From an uncultured Oscillospiraceae bacterium (GTDB lineage Bacteria; Bacillota; Clostridia; Oscillospirales; Oscillospiraceae), in NCBI GenBank assembly GCA_900762005.1, contig CAAFEV010000105.1, positions 1 to 8,486 of the forward strand: a DNA stretch of 8,486 nt. Direction: 5' to 3'. The notes under the pieces were generated by a model, which was given only the letters and a program-made list of their open reading frames with translations, was not told the DNA's origin and did not search any database. This document shows positions 1 through 5,215 of the stretch, one piece after another. Each line of letters begins with the position of its first letter. Position 1 is the first letter of the stretch. A program made the position numbers and the translations under genes.

Positions 1-8
1 ATAACCCT

Positions 9-17
9 CCACCTCCT
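9..17 (-). promoter_or_regulatory. Strong Shine-Dalgarno sequence of a probable divergent gene beginning at or beyond the left edge
   Basis: The minus strand reads AGGAGGTGG here, followed by eight bases to the edge of the window. That is the distance at which a start codon would be expected just outside. An ATG also lies on the minus strand at 21-19 with an in-frame stop shortly upstream, but it has no good ribosome binding site of its own, so I prefer a start beyond base 1. The inference is that a leftward gene shares the 1-200 control region with the XRE-type regulator. Only the site is visible; the product is unknown. Confidence 0.4.
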
Positions 18-84
18 GCATCTTTTCCGTCTACTCTTTACCAAGACAGCCGCTTCTTCGGAAACGGTTGTTTTTTGCGCAAAA

Positions 85-113
85 ATCATAAAGTTTCCCA
101 ACGGTATAGAAAA
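85..113 (-). promoter_or_regulatory. Possible leftward sigma-A-like promoter
   Basis: On the minus strand TATGAT (90-85) matches the -10 consensus at five of six bases. TTTTCT (113-108) lies 17 bases upstream and is a weak -35. It would serve the presumed gene left of the window. Another AT-rich candidate (TATAAT at 120-115) lies nearby without a usable -35, so the choice between them is uncertain. Confidence 0.3.
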
Positions 114-163
114 AATTATAGAATATGGAAAAATACTATCTTCCGTTCCGCGCACAACCGTTG

Positions 164-169
164 TATAAT
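164..169 (+). promoter_or_regulatory. -10 element of the promoter for the XRE-TPR regulator
   Basis: A perfect TATAAT lies 31 bases before the regulator's start codon, which would give a leader of about 25 bases carrying just the ribosome binding site. The -35 position (141-146, TTCCGT) matches poorly, so the promoter may be weak or need an activator. An 11-base palindrome, ACAACCGTTGT (154-164), touches the first base of the -10 element and is a candidate operator for autoregulation. Confidence 0.6.
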
Positions 170-200
170 GCAATCAGAAAGAAACAAGGAGCTGACGCAA

Positions 201-1283
201 ATGAACATTACACTTTCCGAAAACATCCGCCGTTACCGCAAGGAGCGCAGGCTCACGCAGGAGCAGCTTGCCGAGGTATTCGGCATTACGGTCGGGGCTG
301 TTTCCAAATGGGAATCCGGCGCGTCAGTGCCCGACATCACGCTGATTGTTGAGATGGCAGACTTTTTCGATGTATCCGTGGACGCGCTCCTTGGCTATCA
401 GAAGCAGGACAACAACCTCAGCCGGATTTTAGAGGACATTCGCACGCTGCGCAACGCAAGACGCTTTGATGAAGCCGGCGTGACGGCGGAAAAGGCACTG
501 GTCAAGTATCCGAATAATTTTGAGGTTTGCCACAAAAGTGCAATCATGTACGTTACAATGGGCGTCGAGCGCAAAGAAGAGAAGGCCTATGCCCGTGCAC
601 TGGAGCTGTTTCAACGCTCCTTGGAGCTGATATCGCAGAATACGAATGAGAAAATCAATATGTGGACGATTCGCAATGATATTGCGAGAACCTACCTGTG
701 CTTAGAGCGCACGGACGATGCCTTGACGGAGATGAAAAAGAACAACGCCGGCGGGTTGAACGACGGTATCATTGGTTACACGCTGGCAAGTGTAACCGAC
801 CGGCCGGACGAGGCACTTCCTTATCTGACCGATGCACTTATTGAGAAGTTGAGTGCACTGCTGAATATCTGCATCGGTTATTCGAACGCCTACCGCATGA
901 AGAAACAGCCGCAGGAGGCAACAGCGGTACTGCGTTGGATGCTCTCTATCCTAGAGGGGCTGAAAAAGCCGGGAGAGACCTCGTACCATGACAGAGAGCG
1001 CGTACAGCTACTTTGCGGCTGCGCGTTCATTGCGGCGCAGAGCGGCGACAGGGAGGCGGCAGTGTCGTATTTACGTCAGGCGAGGGAAGCGGCACGGGAA
1101 TTTGATGCTGCGCCCGATTACGAATTTACGAAAATGCGTTTTTTCCACGGAGAAACGGGAAAAACCGCATTTGACGATTTCGGTGCGACGGCGATGGAGG
1201 GCATATCCGCATTTGTCCTGCAAGACGAGGAAAACAAAGCTGCCTTAGAGCCGCTATGGCGAATGCTTCAGGAAGAAATGTAA
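201..1283 (+). CDS. XRE-family helix-turn-helix transcriptional regulator with C-terminal TPR-like helical domain
   Basis: This is a DNA-binding regulator of 360 residues. Residues 5-60 form a Cro/C1-type helix-turn-helix: an Arg-rich first helix (RRYRKERRLTQEQLAE), a turn, then a recognition helix around GAVSKWE, ending in the typical DFFDVSVDALLGY. The rest, from about residue 70 to 355, is helical with alternating Ala/Leu/Tyr positions resembling tetratricopeptide repeats (for example RRFDEAGVTAEKALVKYPNN and EKAYARALELFQRSLEL). In related regulators such a domain senses a peptide, a partner protein or self-association; the ligand here is unknown. I chose the ATG at 201 because AAGGAG (186-191) sits nine bases before it and the family's first helix starts right after. 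Starts further upstream would cover the promoter. No signal peptide or membrane segment is seen. A small gene follows 28 bases downstream and is probably cotranscribed. Confidence 0.85.
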   Translation: MNITLSENIRRYRKERRLTQEQLAEVFGITVGAVSKWESGASVPDITLIVEMADFFDVSVDALLGYQKQDNNLSRILEDIRTLRNARRFDEAGVTAEKALVKYPNNFEVCHKSAIMYVTMGVERKEEKAYARALELFQRSLELISQNTNEKINMWTIRNDIARTYLCLERTDDALTEMKKNNAGGLNDGIIGYTLASVTDRPDEALPYLTDALIEKLSALLNICIGYSNAYRMKKQPQEATAVLRWMLSILEGLKKPGETSYHDRERVQLLCGCAFIAAQSGDREAAVSYLRQAREAAREFDAAPDYEFTKMRFFHGETGKTAFDDFGATAMEGISAFVLQDEENKAALEPLWRMLQEEM

Positions 1284-1297
1284 GTGCAACAGACAGT

Positions 1298-1304
1298 AAG
1301 GAGG
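1298..1304 (+). promoter_or_regulatory. Ribosome binding site that defines the small gene at 1312
   Basis: AAGGAGG stands seven bases before the ATG at 1312, as good a site as any in the window. It is the main argument that the 50-codon reading frame, rather than the overlapping longer frame that begins inside the regulator gene, is translated. Confidence 0.7.
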
Positions 1305-1311
1305 AACGCAT

Positions 1312-1464
1312 ATGGAACTGCAATCGAATTGGTATCAATATATTACGATGCACGCGCAGCAGACCAGTCACTGCCGTCCGGCGGAACGCCGCTGGTATCG
1401 CATCGAACAGTGCTGGAACTGTGACAATCAAGCGAAACGCCGCCATATTCGGCGCAGAAAGTGA
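1312..1464 (+). CDS. Small basic Cys/Trp/Arg-rich protein of unknown function (50 aa)
   Basis: I do not recognise this protein. It starts at an ATG with a near-perfect ribosome binding site, has 50 residues and stops five bases before a terminator-like palindrome. It contains His20-Cys21 and a CWNC pair (Cys34 and Cys37), a set that could bind a metal ion. Tryptophan occurs at 7, 28 and 35, and the tail KRRHIRRRK is strongly basic. No signal peptide or membrane helix is seen, so it is probably cytoplasmic and might bind nucleic acid. It follows the XRE-TPR regulator by 28 bases with no terminator between, so the two are likely cotranscribed. It could be an accessory or partner of the regulator, but that is inference. 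A chance reading frame remains possible, since no homolog comparison could be made. Confidence 0.55.
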   Translation: MELQSNWYQYITMHAQQTSHCRPAERRWYRIEQCWNCDNQAKRRHIRRRK

Positions 1465-1468
1465 CACC

Positions 1469-1496
1469 ATCGCGCAGGGCGGCCGCCCTGCGCGAT
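1469..1496. terminator. Perfect 28-base palindrome between converging genes, probable bidirectional terminator
   Basis: The left arm ATCGCGCAGGGCGG is followed at once by its exact reverse complement, giving a very stable GC-rich hairpin. It lies between the stop of the small rightward gene (1464) and the stop of leftward spoVAE (1507), where a shared terminator is expected. On the plus strand it is followed by ATATTTAAT, a loose U-rich tail. On the minus strand no U-tract follows, so termination of the spoVA transcript here is less certain. Confidence 0.65.
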
Positions 1497-1506
1497 ATAT
1501 TTAATC

Positions 1507-1860
1507 CTATTTATCCTTCGGCTTGCAGACCAGACCGGCAATCCAGCCGAACACGATTGCCGCCGTGATGCCGCCTGCGGTTGCGGTCAGCCCACCAGTA
1601 AAAATACCGAGCGCACCGTCCTTTTCCACAGCCTGCCGCACGCCCTTTGCCAGCGAAAAGCCGAAGCCCGTCAGAGGCACGGTTGCGCCTGCTCCGGCAA
1701 ACTCCACAAGATACCGGTACAGCCCGAGCGCACCGAGCAGGACACCTGCTACGACATAGGAGACTAAGATCCGCGCCGGAGTCAGCTTTGTCTTGTCGAT
1801 GAGAAGCTGCCCGATGACACAGAAGATACCGCCGATGGCAAACGCTTTCAGATAATCCAT
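1507..1860 (-). CDS. spoVAE: Stage V sporulation protein AE (SpoVAE/SpoVAEb type)
   Basis: This is a 117-residue hydrophobic protein of the SpoVA complex, which moves Ca2+-dipicolinic acid into the developing spore and releases it in germination. It acts at the spore inner membrane. The whole length matches the family pattern: an N-terminal helix YLKAFAIGGIFCVIGQLLID, the conserved KTKLTPARILV, then GAGATVPLTGFG and a Gly/Ala-rich last helix (FTGGLTATAGGITAAI). About four membrane segments are evident. The ATG at 1860 is preceded by AAAGGAG (1869-1875) at eight bases. The start is one base after the spoVAD stop, so the two are almost certainly translationally coupled. The length is normal and no key region is missing. 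Confidence 0.93.
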   Translation of the reverse strand: MDYLKAFAIGGIFCVIGQLLIDKTKLTPARILVSYVVAGVLLGALGLYRYLVEFAGAGATVPLTGFGFSLAKGVRQAVEKDGALGIFTGGLTATAGGITAAIVFGWIAGLVCKPKDK

Positions 1861-1861
1861 C

Positions 1862-2884
1862 TCATTCGCTCCTTTCCGTGCAAATCGAAACCGCGTGGCA
1901 GACCGCAGGAACGGATTCTCCCTGCTGTGTGCTTAACGGCGAGAGCATCGCGCCCGTGCCGCAGAAGAGCAGCCGTTTGAGCTGCCCACGCTCCATCTGC
2001 CCGAGCAGGGAGCCGCAAAGGACGCTTGCGCTGCAACCGCAGCCGCTACCGCCGCAATGCACGTCCTGTTTTTGGCAGTCGTAAAGCATTACGCCGCAGT
2101 CGTTGTAGCGTGTGCCGAGCGTCACGCCGTCTTTTTTAAACAGCTCGCGTACAATTTCAGCACCGAGCTTGCCGAGGTCACCCGTGACAATCAAGTCATA
2201 ATCCTCCGGTGACGACCCCATGTCCTCAAAATGCGTTTTCAGTGTCTCATATGCCGCAGGAGCCATTGCCGCGCCCATATTGTTCGCGTCGGTGATGCCC
2301 TTGTCCACAATTGTGCCGACGGTCGCGTTTTGCAGGTAAGGACCGTTGCCCGTCCGGCTCAGAATCACCGCTCCTGCACCGGTTGCCGTCCATTGCGCGG
2401 TCGGAGTTCGCTGACCGCCGTAGCCGAGAGGGAAGCGGTACTGCCGCTCCGAGGAGGCAAAATGCGACGAAGAAACCGTAATCGTCCGTCTGCAAAACCC
2501 GCCGCTGACCGCCATTGCCGCAAGCACCAGACCCTCCGCCATCGTTGAACAGGCGCCGTACAGTCCGAAGGTGGGAATGCCGTTGTTGCGCATGGAAAAG
2601 CTCGAGCCGATGCACTGATTGAGCAAATCTCCCACAAAGGCGGCATCCAGCTCCTGCGGCTTTAGGTTTGCCTTTTGCAGTGCAAGCTGCAGAACGGTTT
2701 TCTGCATTTTAATCTCTGCCTTTTCCCAAGTGCTTTCTCCGAAATGAGTATCCTGTGAAACGACATCAAAGGTAGACCTGAGCGGGCCCTCCGCCTCCTT
2801 GCGCCCCGCAATCGAGGCGTAGGCGGCGACAGAGGGTTGATTTTGAAAAAGAAGGGTATGTTTTCCCTGACGAGAAATTTCCAT
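1862..2884 (-). CDS. spoVAD: Stage V sporulation protein AD (SpoVAD), dipicolinic-acid-binding SpoVA subunit
   Basis: The 340-residue product has the thiolase/ketoacyl-synthase-like fold of SpoVAD, the soluble SpoVA subunit that in Bacillus subtilis binds dipicolinic acid at the forespore inner membrane. Family landmarks are DVVSQDTHFGESTWEKAE (residues 40-57), FVGDLLNQC (83-91), the nucleophile-like LYGACSTMAEG (108-118, with Cys112), SSSHFASSERQYRFPLGYG (138-156), TGDLGKLGAEI (234-244), and the Gly/Cys-rich CGGSGCGCSA (277-286) before the C-terminal GTGAMLSP. The ATG at 2884 is chosen because AAGGAGGT (2890-2897) lies five bases before it and the family begins with this hydrophilic segment; an upstream in-frame ATG would overlap the promoter. 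It is followed after one base by spoVAE. spoVAC, the usual upstream neighbour, is absent: an export operon and its terminator lie there instead. Confidence 0.95.
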   Translation of the reverse strand: MEISRQGKHTLLFQNQPSVAAYASIAGRKEAEGPLRSTFDVVSQDTHFGESTWEKAEIKMQKTVLQLALQKANLKPQELDAAFVGDLLNQCIGSSFSMRNNGIPTFGLYGACSTMAEGLVLAAMAVSGGFCRRTITVSSSHFASSERQYRFPLGYGGQRTPTAQWTATGAGAVILSRTGNGPYLQNATVGTIVDKGITDANNMGAAMAPAAYETLKTHFEDMGSSPEDYDLIVTGDLGKLGAEIVRELFKKDGVTLGTRYNDCGVMLYDCQKQDVHCGGSGCGCSASVLCGSLLGQMERGQLKRLLFCGTGAMLSPLSTQQGESVPAVCHAVSICTERSE

Positions 2885-2914
2885 ATCCGACCTCCTTGCG
2901 TTCGGTATTTTGCA

Positions 2915-2943
2915 TAGTATGTGCGAAAAAAGGCAAAACATCA
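2915..2943 (-). promoter_or_regulatory. Sigma-G-like promoter of spoVAD-spoVAE
   Basis: On the minus strand CATACTA (2921-2915) matches the sigma-G -10 pattern CATnnTA exactly. TGATG (2943-2939) lies 17 bases upstream and fits GnATR except for the first base. Transcription would begin near 2908 and give a leader of about 24 bases with the spoVAD ribosome binding site. In Bacillus subtilis the spoVA operon is transcribed by sigma-G in the forespore, so the element has the expected identity. It lies directly after the terminator of the preceding operon. Confidence 0.55.
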
Positions 2944-2944
2944 C

Positions 2945-2983
2945 AAAAAAACTGCGGCGGAAACCGTTCCGTCGCAGTTTTTT
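2945..2983 (-). terminator. Intrinsic terminator of the export operon
   Basis: The minus-strand RNA has arms ACTGCGACGG and CCGCCGCAGT around an eight-base loop (one internal A-C mismatch), followed by seven U. The A-run before the stem extends the pairing. It begins ten bases after the stop of the heptad-repeat gene and ends just before the sigma-G-like promoter, so it insulates spoVAD from the export operon. The plus strand also has a T-run after the stem, but nothing is transcribed rightward here. Confidence 0.85.
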
Positions 2984-2992
2984 GAAAGTGCT

Positions 2993-5215
2993 TTAGTTGT
3001 TAATTTCCTCTGTGCGGTAGATGAATTTCACCTGACCGTTCATCTCGTCGGAAATGCCGGAGTAATTGTAATATGCCTTGGAAACGGTCAGCGTTGCCTT
3101 CAGCCGTGCAAGCACACCGTCGAAATGATCATGGATGAAATCCGCAAGCTTTTGAATGCCCTTTTCGTTGAATTCCTTCAGACCGTCCGAAAGCTGCATA
3201 GAGCCGTCCTTGAGCTGCGATACACCGTCCACCAGCGTCGGCAGCTTGCTCTTTAGCTGCAAAATTCCCGCATAGAGTGTGGCTGCGCCGCCTTTAAGCT
3301 CGGAGGTGCCGTTCTTTAACTCTGCGGCACCGGACTGCAACTCGGCAGCACCGCCTGCGGCATCCGCGACGCCGCCGGTATAGGTCACAAGGCCGAGATA
3401 AAAAGCGTGATAGCTGTCCAGTGCGGATTTCAGAGAGATTACGGATTTCGCACCCTCCGAGGCCGCCGTTAATACCGACTGTACAGCATCCGAAGCCATT
3501 GCTTCGGAAATTGCCTTTTGCACCTGCAGCTCGATGTTTTCGGCGATGGTGTCCTGCATTGCCTGTGTCTGCATCTGCGCTTCGGTTTCGGCTTTGATTT
3601 TTTCAACTACATTTGCACTTGCCATGGTGTCAGCGATATTTGCCGCAATCAGCTCCTGCGTGGCTTCACTTGCAAGCTGGGTCGCAAGTGCGCCCTCAAT
3701 GGTCGCCTGTGTTTGCTCGTCAATCATTCCGGCGGCAAGGGCGGCGTCATAGCTGTCCTCGGTCATGCCGAAGGCAGAGAGCACCTGCGCGGTAACCTCC
3801 TTCTGCACAGCGGCGGTCACCTGCGGCGTTACCTCCGCAAGCACAGCGGCAGTTACCTTTGCCTGCACCTGCTCGCGCACGGCGGCAGTCACCTGCTGCG
3901 TAATCAGCGGACGGTTTTCCTCCACGGCGGCGGTCACATTTGCAAGCGTCTGGTTATAAACCGCGGTTTCATCCAGCGAGGAGATTAAGCCGTTCAGAAC
4001 CTCTGCGTAATTGCCGATGGTCAGCGCGGTGACGCTGAGTCCCGCGTCGGTAATCTGGGCGGTTGCGGTGGCGAGCAGTGTGTTGAATACCTGTGCCGCG
4101 CCGCCGTTCAGCTCGTCGTTCTTCGACACGAGCTGATTCAATCCGCCGGAAAGTGCGGCAATCCCTGCCTGTAGCTGTATGGTGCCGCCGTCCAGTGCTG
4201 CGGCTCCGTCAGTCAGCTGCTGTGCGCCTGCGGCAAGACGGTTGATTCCATCCACCAAATCGTCGGATTTTTCAAGCAGCGTGCCGATACCGTCATAAAG
4301 TGCGCAGGAGCCGTCAAGCAGTTGACTCATGGCATCGGTTAATTGCCCGAATGCGTCGGTCAGCTCGTCTGCGCGGTCAAGCGTGTCGGGGTCAAGCTGT
4401 GCAAACAGCGCATTGGTGGCTACGGTTACGGTAGAGCCGAAGCTGAAATCCTTTACATCGGCGGTGATTTCCACACAGTCCGGAATGGCAAGCTGCTCCG
4501 CGTTCAGCCCGAGATCCTCCTGCAGACCGGGGAAGGCAAAGCCAATCACTGCGGTATGGTCACCGTCGTTGATAAGCTTGCCGTTTGTGACCTCAATATT
4601 GCGGAAGCTGCTGCTGTCGAGCAGCATTCCGGTCAACATGGCGAACGGGACGTAAATTTTCTCCTGTCTGCCGTCCAGTGTTACGGTTTCATATTGATGG
4701 TTTTCGTAGGAGAAGCGAATGGTGACCTTGCCGCTTTTACCAGCAAGAGCTTCGGCGGAAATCGGCTTGCCGTCGAGCTGATAATCGACGGAGAGTGCGA
4801 CGGGCAGCTCCTTGTCCGAAGTTCCCTGATAATAAATGTCGTCGTTCTGCGGGTCCCAGATTTTCATGTTTTCGCTGTCTACCGTGTAGGTCGCGTCTCC
4901 CTTTAGCACTTTGATGTCCGTTAACTCCGAGCTGTCGGCAATGCTTGCGGCATTATCCGGGTTCTTAATCCAGTCGCTGACAATGACCTTTTGGACGCTT
5001 CCGTCCGCGCCTGCCAGAACGTAAACCGTTTCATCCTTAAAGGCAGCCTTGCCGGCGGCGGTTTTTGCTGCTGCTGCGGCTGTAACGCAAGACGTTTCCT
5101 CCTGCGGCGCGGCGGCATCGGATGCCTGTGTGTGCGCCTGTGAGATGCCGACGGCTCCCGTGCAAAGGACGAGACAAAGCGCGAGTGCTGTAATTTTTCT
5201 TGTAATATCATTCAT
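2993..5215 (-). CDS. Secreted xxxLxxG heptad-repeat protein, probable partner of the MMPL exporter
   Basis: This 740-residue protein belongs with the X-X-X-Leu-X-X-Gly heptad-repeat proteins related to the outer part of YhgE/Pip. Residues 1-27 look like a cleavable signal peptide (basic start, hydrophobic ALALCLVLCTGAVGI, SQA before the cut). Residues 55-270 form a mixed region with short beta-like segments. Two Leu/Gly arrays follow: Leu every seven residues from 299 to 369 with Gly at 302-372, and again Leu at 626-675 with Gly at 615-678. Between them lies a long Ala/Gln/Thr-rich helical region. The C-terminal MNGQVKFIYRTEEINN is hydrophilic; no membrane helix is seen after the signal peptide, so the protein should be outside the cell or loosely membrane-bound. 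The ATG at 5215 has AAAGGAGA (5232-5225) upstream and overlaps the exporter's end by eight bases, so coupling is likely. A role as envelope-side partner of the exporter is inference. Confidence 0.85.
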   Translation of the reverse strand: MNDITRKITALALCLVLCTGAVGISQAHTQASDAAAPQEETSCVTAAAAAKTAAGKAAFKDETVYVLAGADGSVQKVIVSDWIKNPDNAASIADSSELTDIKVLKGDATYTVDSENMKIWDPQNDDIYYQGTSDKELPVALSVDYQLDGKPISAEALAGKSGKVTIRFSYENHQYETVTLDGRQEKIYVPFAMLTGMLLDSSSFRNIEVTNGKLINDGDHTAVIGFAFPGLQEDLGLNAEQLAIPDCVEITADVKDFSFGSTVTVATNALFAQLDPDTLDRADELTDAFGQLTDAMSQLLDGSCALYDGIGTLLEKSDDLVDGINRLAAGAQQLTDGAAALDGGTIQLQAGIAALSGGLNQLVSKNDELNGGAAQVFNTLLATATAQITDAGLSVTALTIGNYAEVLNGLISSLDETAVYNQTLANVTAAVEENRPLITQQVTAAVREQVQAKVTAAVLAEVTPQVTAAVQKEVTAQVLSAFGMTEDSYDAALAAGMIDEQTQATIEGALATQLASEATQELIAANIADTMASANVVEKIKAETEAQMQTQAMQDTIAENIELQVQKAISEAMASDAVQSVLTAASEGAKSVISLKSALDSYHAFYLGLVTYTGGVADAAGGAAELQSGAAELKNGTSELKGGAATLYAGILQLKSKLPTLVDGVSQLKDGSMQLSDGLKEFNEKGIQKLADFIHDHFDGVLARLKATLTVSKAYYNYSGISDEMNGQVKFIYRTEEINN
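3806..3937 (-). repeat. Short degenerate tandem repeat coding for VTAAV units
   Basis: Inside the heptad-repeat gene the peptide VTAAV occurs at residues 427, 442, 454 and 466, the last three exactly 12 residues apart (36 bases), with related units (KEVTAQV) following. The DNA copies differ mainly at third codon positions, so selection on the peptide is more likely than recent duplication. The segment would form an amphipathic helix in the region between the two Leu/Gly arrays. Confidence 0.7.

Noticed and set aside
1256..1504. 82-codon frame beginning inside the regulator gene
   Set aside because: It has no ribosome binding site, runs through the terminator palindrome, and overlaps the 50-codon frame that has an excellent binding site.
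1862..2944. Start of SpoVAD at the upstream ATG (2944)
   Set aside because: The extra 20 residues are unlike the family, lack a ribosome binding site and would cover the sigma-G-like promoter.
3518..3988. Plus-strand frame of about 156 codons with Gly/His/Leu-rich repeats
   Set aside because: It is the complement of the VTAAV-coding repeat region of the heptad gene, and its apparent repeats come from that.
5162..5215. Lipoprotein signal in the heptad-repeat protein (LVLC at residues 15-18)
   Set aside because: The residue before Cys is Leu, where Gly, Ala or Ser is needed. A normal signal peptidase I site (SQA, residue 27) fits better.
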